From Epiperipatus broadwayi (taxonomy: Eukaryota; Onychophora; Udeonychophora; Euonychophora; Peripatidae), in contig JAQFVV010012512.1 in assembly GCA_028023455.1 (NCBI GenBank), positions 1,530,413-1,594,412 on the forward strand: a stretch of 64,000 nt of DNA, read 5' to 3'. Each line of letters starts with the position of its first letter. Within the stretch, counting starts at the first letter, position 1. The position numbers were made by a program, and so were the translations under genes. The notes beneath the pieces are model-generated. The model was not told where the DNA came from. It saw only the letters and a program-made list of their open reading frames with translations, and searched no databases. Positions 38,191 through 50,576 of the stretch are shown piece by piece.

Positions 38191-38627
38191 ATATAAACTA
38201 CTAACTTATGTACCTCAAGCTTAACTCTATAATGAATTCAGTATTTCATTCATTTTTTATTTTATTTTATTGTGTATATAGTGACTATATTAGTAGTACT
38301 TTTTAATAAGTTACAAACTGTATTGAAGTTCTTTATTATAATATTCAAATTATACTAATTATTGATCAATATTAAGTCCTTATTATAAAGGATGTTATTA
38401 AGAATGACATATACATTGCAAACCCTTGTATGGAAATACATTTTAAAGGGCTACAGAGAAAAATGAAAGGTAGTAAAGTCTTTATTCTACAAAGTTTTCA
38501 AGTGATGGATTACCATAGTGCTAAATGTGTATGGATATTTATGTATACACAAAATAAATATTATTACTTACATAATATTATAATTGTAAAACTAAACAGA
38601 TTGCTAAGAGTGTGCATATATATATAT

Positions 38628-40238
38628 GATCACTAGATGGAGCTTTATTAATAGCTCCTAACAAGCTTGTTTTAATAAACGCTGAGAGAGATAGAATTAA
38701 ATATCTCTTTCATTGTCTCCAACCTTGAGACCCTGGTTTCAAGCCAGTTGGCTCACCTCAGTGAAGAGTAGAAATACTAGAAACTAGATCTAAACACTAA
38801 CTCTACTATCAGCATTTATGAAACATAATTTCTATCAGTTTGAAAGCATGCATTTTTCAGAAATGTAAATATCTTCAAATCCAGTCAAACAAACTAGACA
38901 GCTATATGGGTCTGAAATCAGTTCAGTTTCATAGTAAAAGCCTCTGCAATATATATCACTGCAAAAACCCTCAAGGGTGCATTTATGATAAACCAAACAA
39001 GCTTGTTAGGAGCTATTGGTAAAGCTCCATCTAGTGATCATAAAATGCAAGCTAAGAACAAGTTACGAAATTTATAACTTGTTTTATTTATCATAAATGT
39101 AACATTGAGGGTTTTTGCAATGATATATATATATATTGCAGAGGCTTTTACTATATGGTGAAACTGAACAGATTTTAGACCCATATAGCTGTGTAGTTTG
39201 TTTGACTGGATTCAAAGATATTTACTTATCTGAAAAATTCATGCTTTCAAACAGACAGAAACATCTTTCATAAATGCTGATTGTAGAGATAGTGTTTAGA
39301 TCTAGTTTCTAGTCTTTCTACCTTCACTGAGGTGAGCCAACTAGATCGAAACCATGGTCTGAAAGTTGAAGACAACAAAAGAGATATTAAATTCTACCTC
39401 TCTTAGCATTTATGAAAAAGCTTGATAGGAGCTATTGGTAAAGCTCCATCTAGTGATCATAAAATGCAAGCTAAAAGCAAGTTACAAAATTAATAACTGG
39501 TTTTTGCAATGACATATATTGCATAGGCTTTTACTATATGGTAAAACTGAACCAATTTCAGACCCATATAGCTGTCTAGTGTGTTTGACTGGATTTGAAG
39601 ATATTTATGTATCTGAAAAAATTCATGTTTTCAACCTGATAGAAATATGTTTCATAAATGCTGATTGTAGAGTTAGTCTTTAGATCTAGTTTCTAGTCTT
39701 CCTATCCTTCACTGATGTGAGACAAGTAGCTCAAAACCATGGTCTGAAGATTCGAAACAACGAAAAAGATATTTAATTCTTTCTCTCTCAGTGGTTAAAG
39801 ATTGTTAACAGCTATTGGTAAAGTTCCATCTAGTGATCATAAAATGCAAGCTAAGAGCAAGTTACGAAATTTATACCTTGTTTTGTTTATCATAAATGTA
39901 CCCTTGAGGGTTTTTGCAATGATATTATTGCAGAAGCTTTTACTATATGGTGAAACTGAACTGATTTCAGACCCATATAGTTGTCTTTAAAGATATTTAC
40001 ATATCTGAAAAATTCATGCTTTCAAACTGGTAGAAACAAGTTTGATAAATGCTGATTGTAGAGTTAGTGTTTAGATCTAGTCTCTAGTCTTTTCTACCCT
40101 TTACTGAGGTGAGCCAACTAGCTTGAAACCATGGTCTGAACGTTGGAGACAATGAAAGGTATATTTAATTCTATCTCTCTCAGTGTTTATGAAAACAAGC
40201 TTGTTAGCAGTCATTGGTAAAGCTTCATCTAGTGATCA
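38628..40238. repeat. Second inverted-repeat array, diverged relative of the 16-kb palindrome
   Basis: One unit (38628-39040, 413 bp) points one way. Three following units, ending about 39459, 39839 and 40238, point the other way. Unit edges carry TGATCACTAGATGGAGCT or its complement, and the first unit is bounded by inverted copies of about 45 bp. Internal blocks are shared with the palindrome units: AACTAGATCTAAA, GCTATATGGGTCTGA, AGCCTCTGCAAT and ATTTATGATAAAC. Both outer edges lie in (AT)n. The repeats are less alike than those at 16-18 kb, so this array is older. Confidence 0.88.
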
Positions 40239-41026
40239 TGAAATGCAAGCTAAGAGCAAGTTACGAAATTTAAAATTTTTTTTGTTTATCATATATATAT
40301 ATACAATATAAATATTATAAATTATATTATAATGCTAAACTAAATGTATGTGTGTGGATGCCAATGACATTCACAATACTTTATAAAAGCAATTAGTCAA
40401 ATTAAATAGTTGAATTACTAGAAAAACTATAAACGAATTTATCAAGAAAGTTAGATGAATTCAAACAAAGGATTAAGATAAAATAAACAAAGCCATTGCA
40501 ACTCTTAATGTTTAGTTCCTGATCACATTTAATGATAATAGAAATATTGCTTAAAATAAACAATTCTAATGTAACTGCATTATCTGATCAGGGATCGAAT
40601 ATGGTAACTCAAAAGATGACCACCGCATGGACAGTGGATGGCCAATCAAGAAAGTCTACACTAAAAACAAGGAGAATGGAAAAATATCTACAATAAAACT
40701 GACAGGACCCTTGCTAAGTGAAGCTGCTGAAAGGCAGATGTGCCATTTCCTTGAGTGCTCCAGTACCCCCCCCCTCCTTCACTTAATTTGCAGAAAAGTT
40801 TACCTCCAGACAGTCAAAAGTAAACTTAGGAATAGTATAACAGGTCGTATTGATATTATTTTGGTAAGACTTTGGGGCCCTTATTGTTATTTATATAGCA
40901 TGTGTATATAATTGTCATATATGTATATATGAAACAAGATTGATTATTCTTTTTACTTAAAATTACTTGCTGAGCCACTTCATTAATTAGTAATTGTTTG
41001 TGTTATTTATATTTTTTGCAATCCAG
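40239..41026. other. No recognised gene; weak ORF only
   Basis: A 94-codon plus-strand frame (40627-40911) contains a better-than-average composition stretch around 40600-40850 (KVYTKNKENGKIS, SEAAERQMCHFLEC). I do not recognise a family, and its tail is composed of low-complexity residues. It could be a decayed exon. Confidence 0.3.
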
Positions 41027-41060
41027 CAGGCAACAAAGTGCTGCTGGATACAGCACTTAG
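41027..41060 (+). other. Candidate small exon upstream of the cyclin-like ORF
   Basis: A T-rich tract runs into ATTTTTTGCAATCCAG (acceptor AG at 41025-41026). After 34 bp, ACTTAG is followed by GTAAGTATG at 41061, a near-consensus animal 5' splice site. If real, it would splice over about 0.9 kb to an acceptor such as TTTGTAG just ahead of the ATG at 41966. Splice motifs this short also arise by chance in AT-rich DNA. Confidence 0.3.
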
Positions 41061-41965
41061 GTAAGTATGATTATATATTATTTTTTTAGAAATTTTTTGA
41101 TGCATCCAACTACCCTATTAACAAAAATATAATTTTAAGTTGTTTGCATGATAATTTAGAATTTATGAAATAATATGAAAATATTTATTAGAAATATTAA
41201 CTTTTATTCTTTTTTTTATTACTTTGAATATCAATGACTGTATATTTTTTTCAATTTAATTACATTCTTTGGTGTTTATTCTTTAAAACAATATATATTA
41301 TGTCATTTTTATTAATAAAACTCAAATTTGTGATAAAATTTGTGGCTTAGCATTTTTTTTTTAAATATTCAATATGGCTGCTTGCAAGTGAAAAGTTTAA
41401 CAGAATGATTCAACTTTAATTTTATTTTAAAACTCTTTTTTCTCTTTGTTAGTAACAATTAATATACCTTAAAAATAGCAAATAAAAATTTATTTATTTT
41501 CTTTTTTATGTTTAATTATCAATTTCTTGTCTATGTATATAATAATATATGTATATAACAATAAAAATAATAAATATAACGGAAATTAACTATTATGTAC
41601 AATCTTTTAATCAGCAGAAATACTTTCGGGTAACCCTCCTCAACTGATGTTCAATTCAAAAAACGAATATATACATATAACCGATATTATGTGCTAATTT
41701 CAAAATAGTTTGAATGTCACAGTTTTACCGATAATTATTTCAATAGAATTTAGCCTACTATTAATAGAAAAGTTAAATAAATAAATATTCATTTATTTTT
41801 TGTTGGAAATACATTAAGAACATAAAACAAATATTATTTAAATTTATGCAAATTTTGTTATCAATACCAACTTGTTAATTTCCCTCCATAAGCTTCTGAT
41901 ATATCAATATTTTAGTGATTCTTTTTGCAAATTTAAATAAGATTTGTAGTTGCTCAATCATTGGG

Positions 41966-42370
41966 ATGTCTAGAGCAAAAAAAAATGACTTTTTAAAAAA
42001 AAATAGACTAGAGTTTGAAATGCAAAACCCTATATATTTACTTGCTCAAGAATGTTCGATGAATTATGGTGTGGATTGTTTCAGGTTTATTGATAATGTT
42101 TGTTCACATAATTTATTATCATTTGCAAAATGGGCCAGTAAAGCATATTTTATATATCTCATTGAAAATATATATACTATGATAGACAGTGAGAAGCTAG
42201 CTTACTGCGCTTGCTTGATTGCAGCTTCGAAAATACCAGGAGGTGAAAACAAATATACTGAAATGTATACTGAAGCTAGACAGTGGTTAGATCGTGATGT
42301 ATATGAAGAAAAATTCATTGAGTTTAAGGATTATATATATAGTTATGAAGAAGAACTGTTTTTCAAGTAG
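41966..42370 (+). CDS. Hypothetical protein, possible divergent cyclin-box fold
   Basis: This is a 134-residue intact ORF on a single exon, the only convincing non-transposon coding region here. The Met at 41966 is chosen over an in-frame upstream Met (41915) because the upstream residues look like leader or intron sequence. The composition is balanced and helical. Residues 39-45 (FRFIDNV), 50-70 and 74-90 (DSEKLAYCACLIAASKI), then 113-132 (YEEKFIEFKDYIYSYEEELF), follow the spacing of cyclin-box helices 1, 2, 3 and 5. The AASK stretch is like the conserved ASK/AGK of cyclins C, K, L and Q, and the later helix matches the FW-x-RDxI-x-x-E pattern. The conserved Lys-Glu CDK-contact pair is not clearly kept (PGG follows the Lys). 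The ORF stops right after this helix, so at most one cyclin box is present. It might be a retrocopy of a host gene. The family call is tentative; that it codes is more likely. Confidence 0.5.
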   Translation: MSRAKKNDFLKKNRLEFEMQNPIYLLAQECSMNYGVDCFRFIDNVCSHNLLSFAKWASKAYFIYLIENIYTMIDSEKLAYCACLIAASKIPGGENKYTEMYTEARQWLDRDVYEEKFIEFKDYIYSYEEELFFK

Positions 42371-42740
42371 TAATATAGTTTTGTTTTTGGCAAGAAGAAT
42401 GATTAATTGATTATTTTGATTTTATATTTTAGAATTTTATTTTCATTTTCATTATAATCTTAAAAGTATATACTTTTGATTTTTGTTATAGATGTTATGA
42501 TAAGCAGCAACTCAGTAATCTAAAATGATTTTTAATCTTTTTATTTTCATTTTAAGAGATTTAATTAAAAAAATGAAATAATTTAAATATGAAGTCATAC
42601 TTAAATAATAATTATTGTTTTATTAAATGAACTCTATGTACACTTATTGTACCTTAATATTTACGGATTCGTGCTTTAAAATATTGTAACTATTGCTTTT
42701 ACTTTAAATAATAAAAGATATTAAATGTTGTTAATCTGTT
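42371..42740 (+). other. Probable 3' UTR with poly(A) signal
   Basis: AATAAA lies at 42710-42715, about 340 bp after the stop of the cyclin-like ORF. It is followed by a T/G-rich stretch (TGTTGTTAATCTGTTTTGTT), the usual downstream element. This supports transcription of the ORF, but AATAAA is common in such AT-rich DNA. Confidence 0.35.
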
Positions 42741-44392
42741 TTGTTTTTGTTATATATTTGGAAATTGTTTTCTTTTTGCTTACAATTATAATCAATTAAT
42801 CATCGAAAACCTCAAGAAATTTATCAGCCAGTGATGAAGGAAAAAACTTCGGTAACTTGAGAAAGCAATCTATTTGAATAACTTAGTTTTATAAGTAGAA
42901 GCCAGGACTTGAATGTTGAGTTTCAACACAGATTGCCTTGTGTTGCTGCTGTTAACAAGTTAAAATATAGAGTATTTCATCATATTGAAATATTTATAGC
43001 AACTGTTATATTAATCCGTTTTTTATAACAATTCTTTATTTTTAGTACAATGCTTACATATCACTCATCTAACAGTTTCGATTGCCTCTGCAATCTTCTT
43101 CAGAACTTTTTAATCTTTTTTACTCCCGCCCCCCCCACCCCCAGTTTCTTTTAATTAAAGCAATGCAAAAAAAGAAAAGTTATGATTAAACTGTTATATT
43201 ACATAATTTGTTGTGTAGATATGAATCTTGAATGCCTCATGACACAATATAAAGGTATTAGCAAAATTTTAAGGATGCTCCCATTAAAATTTTAAAAATA
43301 CAATGACAAGATTGCAAACCCAATCAATAGCTTCCTCAGCTTACAGGTTGTGATACTATTGAATTCACCATTGTAAAATCATAACTCCATTGACTTGGAT
43401 ATGCGAAAGGAAGGAACAATAGAAGACTTCCTACAATGGTAATGTTTTATGAAGCAGTCAAACATGGGTTTCATAGAAGAAGTATATGCTGATTACACTG
43501 TAATTATGATTTCAAAGACATTGTCAAGAAATGTAAAGTCAATTGTTTCTATTGGGAAGATATGGCAGAGAATAGAATACATTGGAAATCTATTATTAAT
43601 CATAGTGTTGAATTATTATAGAAATAATATTTTTCCACTATAGAAATTAAAAGACAACTACTGTACTATAACAAATAAACAAAAAAATTGAACTACCATG
43701 ATATATACACACAGTATTATATGTTTCAGATTTGTTTGTATAGTCAATGCTAAATTTATTTTCAAAATATTTTTCTCTCTTTCTCTCCTTTCTTTTTTTG
43801 GAGTTGGAATGGCCATATTTTTAAGGGTTTATTTATTTTACTATTATTATAATCAAATGAATTTTAACATTGTTAGTACAATGATATTCCAATAGAAAAT
43901 GTTTTCCTTGTTAAAATATCTAATCGTCATGTCCATATTATGAGAACTCAATCTAGGTCAGACTAACCATACTTCCTGACTTTATTTAAACGTGATTTTC
44001 TTTTATATTTATAAAATGTATATAGATAAAATAGTCTTTAAACATTCATTATGATTTTTCTCAACATTTTACAACTATTGAAGAAATCAGGTCGGTAATA
44101 AATATTAAACTTCCATACTTATTAATAATTTTTATTAGTCATTCATTAGACTAGAGATTATCCAATGATGAATAATATTTCTGTAATCTAATTTTTACTA
44201 TACCATTCTCATGCAATGTCGTTAATCATATATTTCTAAATATATCTTTCTACAAGGTGTTTAAAGTTGATATAAACCAGTCCCTACTTTGCATGAGAGT
44301 AGTACAATGAAAATTACACTCAAAAATATTTTCAATACTTATTATTTTGCCTTTTTTGCATTACAAAAATTCAAATTAAAATATTAAAATAT
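42741..44392. other. AT-rich DNA without a recognised gene
   Basis: Two short open frames (43449-43643 and 43698-43895) have no recognisable signature and are probably chance. Confidence 0.5.
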
Positions 44393-44498
44393 ATATAACA
44401 ATAAAAATAATAAACATAGCGGTAATTAGTACTTCTACGGAATGAAAGACTATATATAATAGTTAATTACGTTATATTCATGATTTTTATTGTTATTA
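44393..44498. repeat. Imperfect ~40-bp inverted repeat (hairpin, MITE-like)
   Basis: The left arm ATAACAATAAAAATAATAAA pairs with the right arm TTCATGATTTTTATTGTTAT, with further pairing inward across a loop of about 25-30 bp. A single related arm is at about 41555-41600, which suggests a dispersed family. Confidence 0.55.
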
Positions 44499-44550
44499 CA
44501 ATAGTCTTCAATTAACAGACATTTTATTTGAATTATATATTAAAAGGGAC

Positions 44551-44630
44551 CTTGAACTCAGACTTTCAAATTTCCTACAGATATCCAATCTACCTTATAC
44601 AACTGATACACGTGACCACATATACAATTA
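44551..44630 (+). repeat. Dispersed short repeat, copy also at ~60.9 kb
   Basis: The blocks GAACTCAGACTTTCAA, ATCCAATCTACCTTATACAAC and TGATACACGTGACCACATA match GAACACAGACTTTCAA, ATCGTATACAAC and TGACACACATGGCCACATA at 60897-60966. There is weaker similarity at 24863-24930. Confidence 0.55.
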
Positions 44631-44684
44631 TATTAAGTTTAGAATAGAAAAATATGTATGTATTTAAATATTATATATATATAT

Positions 44685-47246
44685 TGTAACGGTCAGGAAA
44701 CGTGTGACTCGTAAACATAGTGCAGAATTCGACCACCATACAGAACAGCAGCACCATCGAGTAGCGAAGCCACCCGTGGTACTGAGTTCGAACAGAGTTT
44801 ATCGGTTCCACAATACAATCCACGAAACAACGCATCTGATGCGACATTAGTAAATATTTCCTTAGGCACAGTGGTCAGGGATATGCAAGAGACTCATGAT
44901 TTTCTCGAGTTAGCCAATAATCAAACTAATATTAATTAAACATTCATATTTACATAATCGAGAAAATATTATATAGAATGGGTATCGAATAAATGAAACG
45001 TAACTGCAGACATATAGTTTAAAATTATTTATTAATACATTTTAATAAAACATTTATTAATAATATTTAGGGATTCAAAGCTTCAGTAGCGGAATTTGCG
45101 ACATGATTATATTTTAAAGAATACATTTATTTATTTAGACATTATTTTATATTTAGGATTTCAGTAGCGGTATTTCCGATACTGAAATGTTTACAAAAGG
45201 AATACATTTATTTGAAGGCATAATCTAGCTACCTAAAATTCTCGAGTAAGTATTTCTAATGCATGCCTTGGGGAATTTATACCTTTGCAATGCAAGAGTC
45301 TAAAGTATGGGTTATAAGAGTAATGGCAGACATATATTTATTTAATTAAAATATTTATTTATAACTAAGGGCAAACATTTATTTGAGAGTGAATAATGCA
45401 GATAATGCAGAGGCGGAGTGATATGTTTAGAATAATAAAACTAAGTAAAGGAACACGTGGTACGCTTTAGAAGGGTGATATGGAATGGCAGTATATCGAA
45501 ACTGCAATGCTGCGAATGGGTTTATAAGAATATCAGACTGGTCTCTGCCTCGGTCCGATGAAGTAAGGTGTCACATAAGCATAACCAGGAACAAGCGGTC
45601 CGTGTCGCATTTTTGCCAGCTGGCTGCATGACGATGTCAAGTCCTACGGGAGCACCCATTATGCCCGCTTGTGTAGGACGACTGGGGTTAATTTCAACCC
45701 TGAAGAATCCGGAAATTTCACGGCGGAATGGGTCATCGCGTCTCTAAAACGTAACACATGTATACTTATAAACGATTATGATAGGATTTAAGTAGATTTC
45801 TGACTTGGCCCTACATTACCAACATTTACTCAAGAACTCTGGCGACTCTCAAAGAAATGGGATTTTCTAGAATTATTCATTAAATTTAATAAATACAAAA
45901 TATATATAAACTGGGAGTTATTACAATTAATATGCCAGCCATTTGCGAAGTAGTAGACCCTGCATTACAATAAATGATGCACTGAATGCGTGTCGATTTA
46001 TATGAAAGTGAAGTTATTAAGGAAAGTAAATATTAATGAAAATTTGACACGCATTCTTTGTTTCAAGCGATCATAGATTTACTTTGAAAATTGAGACAAT
46101 TATGAGCATGCAATAATTAAATAATACTTATAGATAGAAATGTAGATTATAGAAATATGCACCCAAGATAGAATGAGGTAAACTAGATTAGTAGAGAAAT
46201 TTACACATTACATTAATTATTCAATTTAGTTATACAAATGGTAGTTTTTACATTTTATAATTTAGATAAGTATTATGAAGAAGAGCTATAGCATATTATT
46301 AGAGTACTCTAGAGTTTGAACACAGACAGGTACCTGTTTTATAAGAAGTTTTCTGATTCCATTAATTTAGCAGCAAAAAGTTCACGAGTGGCAAGTCTTT
46401 CTTGTATTTAGATATTCATTTAATTTCATGGCAGCAGCAGCTTTCTCATTCATTTCAGGCAGCAGATCTTCATGGTGAATTTATGACGGGCAATGAAAGT
46501 TCAGCATCCGATCGACCATCTCCCGGTGGAGAATAATCTAGGTGCTTTACTCGGTCATACCTTGGCAGGAACAAATTATTTTTATATTTTTGGAGACTCT
46601 CAGTGATCGAGAGCAAAGCTAAAGTTTAAGTGAATGTCTCCAGCAAATCTAAGATGGCCTCTTTTCTTATCTTGATTTTTCACATTTTTGTGAAGATATT
46701 TTTAGGTTCTATTTAATCTGCCCTGAGGATAATCAATGCATTTAGTTGGTTTTTAATTAAAGAAAGCTGCCGTTCTATTGTTTACATTTTACATTTACTA
46801 ATTAATTTTGGGGAATTTTTCTTTAATTAATCTATTATCTATCACTGACCGATGCTTTTAAATTTCAAAAACAAAAAGGGAACATAAGATTATTTTAACT
46901 TTTAATTAAATATTACATCAGATATTTTTAGAATTATTATTAAACAAAATTTAAACAAAGCAACAAATACGAACTTTATAATCCAAAATAAATGATTAAA
47001 ATTATACAAAATTATATAACTAAAAGAAATCTAAATTATATTATTTTATCCCTATTTATTGCGTTTAATTTGAGATCGAAATGTGTGCGTGTTTATGTTG
47101 AATTCTACATATATTTATACATTTTTAATATTGTTACACACACAACTCGATATCAAAAAGTTTAAATTTGGGCGGGATAGACCGGTCAGTGAGAGACGAC
47201 AGAAAAAGGTGAAACTTAAGATTCGAATATGAATCTTACTGTTTCA
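44685..47246 (-). repeat. 3' LTR of the Gypsy element (2,562 bp)
   Basis: Plus-strand TGTAACGGTCAGG to CTTACTGTTTCA. It is the downstream LTR in element orientation. A locally GC-richer block around 45590-45750 breaks the AT-rich background and is shared by the other LTR. Short frames inside are not conserved genes. Confidence 0.95.
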
Positions 47247-47737
47247 TTTTCCCGTACTTCCTGTGAACAATTAAGGAAGAACAAAGGAGGCAAGAAAGAG
47301 AAAAAAATTTTTTTACATTACATAATTTAAATACGAAAAAAAAATTATTATTATTATTATTATTTTTTTTACAGATATATTGAAATATAGAAAGCAGAGA
47401 TTACATGAAGCAACGAACAATTAATATACCTGGATCTAGAATTTATAGTTTAATTAAGATGGCCTAATTTGGCCGTGTCTGGTTAAAATCATAGAAATAA
47501 TTAGTTAAACTGAATATATATATATAAAACAAAATTCTTAGAATAAGATTAGTTAGTATAATATAAAAAAAAATTTTTTTAGTAGTAATAATAATTAAAA
47601 CAATAATATATATAATAATAAGATTTCTAGCTAAAACCCTATTTGACTAAAGTACAATCCATTCAACCAAGTTCATTATATCAAGTTCATTTTAATATTT
47701 TCATATACGTTTAATCCGTCCTAATGGTCTAATATTT

Positions 47738-48775
47738 TTACAACTTCGGGTCGGGTGGATAATACCTACATGGTTTGAGATTACGGGCATTGTATGTCCC
47801 TTTTATGGTATCTCCATCTTTTAATAAATATGCATTTGGGCCACATGTGCGATCAATTATAAAGGGTCCCCGGTACAAAGGAAAGAACTTTTTATATATT
47901 CTTTTATCTCAGTTACTTTGTTGAGAGTTTCATACCCAAACATAGTTCCCGACCTGGAAATGTTGGCTTCTTCGATCTGCTCGTAATTTCCATTCTGCCC
48001 TTTCTGTAAGGCAGCGGTGTGCCTTGCGTCTGTCAGTTTCAATATTGATTTCACGTTTATCCATGGGTAATGGCATCTTGATCAGTACTGAGTCCGCTTT
48101 ACCAAAATGCAAATGTGTTGGTGTCATGCCAGTGGCCTCATTGATGGTTCCATTGATATATTGAAAAATCTTTTCAGTTTGATTTACCCAGCTTCTGTGA
48201 TTTTGGTGAACATGGGTCCTAAATAGTCGGTTTATTTCTCTCATAACCTGTTCAATGGGTTAGACTGAGGATTTTGAATTGAGGTCAGAATATGTTTAAT
48301 GTTCTGCTGCCTCAACCAAGTCTTCCATTCTTGAGATGTAAAGGCCGATCCGTGGTCCAAGAGAATGGTGATCGGTTTTCCCATCTTGACGAATTGACAC
48401 TTTTGTAGCACTCGAATTGTGCAACGGGAATCTGTCGCATCACAGGATAGGCCCAAGCATATTTTGAGAATAGATCATAAGTTACAAGTAAGTAATGGAA
48501 TCTACGGTAGGATTGCAATGGGCCATAGTGATCGATCGCAAGTATTTCATTTGGTGCGGATGGAATGATAGAGGCACCTATTCCACTAAAGTTTCTATTT
48601 GGTGGTTTATCTCTTGCACAAATAGCACATTTCTTGAGGGTATCCATCACATCATATAGCTTTGGCCAGTGAAATTGTCATCTTATAGCTTCTTCTGTTT
48701 TTCTAGGGCCATAGTGCCCTACTAAACCATGCATATACATGATGAGACGGTTTCTGAGGTCAGGTGGTACCAAGA
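47738..48775 (-). pseudogene. Gypsy integrase, with stops and frameshifts
   Basis: Integrase inserts the cDNA. An HHCC finger is visible (HGLVGHYG, then CAICARDK), followed by the core with the first Asp in LAIDHYGPL, the second in ILLDHGSAFTS, and the region of the catalytic Glu (PQSNP, then MREINR). A C-terminal part follows (GNYVWV, then KKFFPLYRGPFII and NARNLKPC). Lesions: a one-base change near 48775 in an A run; an in-frame TGA between AIR and QFHWP near 48680; a frameshift near 48430; a one-base loss near 48255 at the catalytic Glu; and two TGA codons near 47930 and 47910. It ends at a TAA near 47738. Confidence 0.85.
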
Positions 48776-50513
48776 TTTTTCCAGTAAATTTTATCTCCCA
48801 CAATCTGCTGCTGCAGCAACCCATTTCTTATCCGGTATAGCTTCTTTCCTCGAGGTGTTGAGCAGCCTTGTATTGGATTTCCTTGCTGTTGTACAATTTG
48901 GATAAGCTTTTTATATAGCGGCTGCTGCTCTTGCCAATGTTGAAGGTTCCTTAACTTGTGTTCCATCTCCTGGTCCAGTACCATTGCTGCAATTACCAAT
49001 GGCTGATCACTTATTATGGGGTTGTGTGGCTCCAGTTCTATAGGATGTCGACTTAATATATCGGCTACCATATTTTCAGGCCCAGGGCAGTAGATGACTT
49101 TATAATGAAATCTTTGAAGTGAAAGACTCCATCTGATGAGGCGGTCATTGTTGAGGTAACTTTTATTTAGGAATTCGAGACACCGGTGGTCAATAATGAT
49201 AATCACTTCTGAACCCAGCAACATCTGCGTGAGCTTATTGCATGACCACACGATTGCTAGTGTCTCTTGTTCCGTCACTGTGTAGTTTTTTTTGGCTCCT
49301 TTCAGAGTACGGCTGCTAAAATATAGTATTTGGTGTTGGCCTTCTGGGTTGACTTGAAATAGAACCACGCCCAATCCCTTCTGACTGCTATCAGTCTGCA
49401 AATAAAAGGGACGGGTAAAATCTGGGTAGTGTAACATCACAGTCTCTAAAAATCTTCTCTTTACTCGACTGAAGTCTTCATGGGTCTTCGTCCATTCCCA
49501 TCGGTGGTGAGGTCTTATCAATTCTACTAGTGATGATGTATCTTTGGCAAAATGGGGGTAAAACTTGTGATAGTAATTGCAAAGGCCCAGAAATGATCGA
49601 ACTTGTTTTCGGTTCGTGGGCCTAGGGAAATTTTCAATAGCTGCGACCTTGTCAGGGTGAGCCCTAATTTCTTGACCATTTACAATATGGCCTAAAAAGG
49701 AAATTTCCCTCAATGCAAAAAAACTTTTTTTTAAATTAACAGTTATATTTTTCTGGGTGCACTCATCGAAAAATTGTTTTAAATCCTCCAGATGTTCTGC
49801 AATGTCTCTAGACGCAACTACTACATCGTCTACATAACATACCAATTTTTTTTTTTTATCTTTCTGACAATACTTGGTCCAAACACCTCATGAGGCCAGC
49901 CCCGCTATTTATCAGCCCAAACGGTACTCTTCTAAACATGTGGGTTTGCCCATTGTAATCTTTCTGACAATACTTGGTCCAAACACCTCATGAGGCCAGC
50001 CCCGCTATTTATCAGCCCAAACGGTACTCTCTTAAACATGTGGGTTTGCCCATTGTATCTGAACACGGTATATTTTCGATCCTGAAGGTGGAGAGCCATT
50101 TGCCAGTAACTGGAAGTTAGGTCAAGGGTAGAGAAAATATTCTTAGCAGTCAACTTGAGGAATGTTTCTTGGATGGGTGGTGGGATGTCCCGCTCAGGTA
50201 TAGTAATGTTGTTTAATGTCCTAGCATCGAGACACAATCGTATGGTTCCATCTTTCCTTTTGACTATGACTAACGGGTTATTATAGGGTGATGACCCCTT
50301 TTCAATTACACCCCAGTCAATCATCTGCTTAATTTGAGCATTCACCTCTTCTTGATACTGAAATGGGATAGGGTATGTGCAGGTCTGGAAATGCGTCTCT
50401 TCTTTTACTCGTATCCTAATTTCACCTGGGACCTGAGAAAATGTGGTACGATTTTCCGTAAGTAATTTTTGTAACTGGAATTGGTCCTCTACCTTGTCTA
50501 ACGATGATCCCAT
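48760..50513 (-). pseudogene. Gypsy reverse transcriptase-RNase H, broken by a 100-bp duplication
   Basis: The upstream part (from the Met at 50513) has VKRKDGTIRLCLDARTLN and FSTLDLTSSYWQ (first catalytic Asp). The downstream part (from 49845) has CYVDDVVV, the RT active site, at its start. The connection follows (FLGHIVNGQEI, RSFLGLCNYYHKF), then RNase H with FYLQTDSSQKG (D152), TEQETLA and IIIDHRCLEFL, and NMVADILSRH at the end. Between the two parts 100 bp are duplicated in tandem (49859-49958 and 49959-50058), next to a long A run (minus strand), which breaks the frame just before the YVDD box. This fits ancestral continuity with protease in one frame. Confidence 0.92.
49859..50058 (-). 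repeat. 100-bp tandem duplication inside Gypsy RT
   Basis: Two copies of the stretch running from TCTTTCTGACAATACTTGG to TTTGCCCATTGTA, exactly 100 bp apart, differ only at TCTTCTAAAC versus TCTCTTAAAC. One unit is the expected RT coding sequence and the other is extra. Confidence 0.93.
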
Positions 50514-50576
50514 AATTTTTTCTTGGATATCCTCATCAGGAATGGCCTCCAGACATCTTAATTGGATTTCTTCAGT

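Noticed and set aside
40627-40911. 94-codon ORF as a gene
   Set aside because: No family resemblance, C-run inside, and low-complexity end. Kept only as a possible decayed exon.
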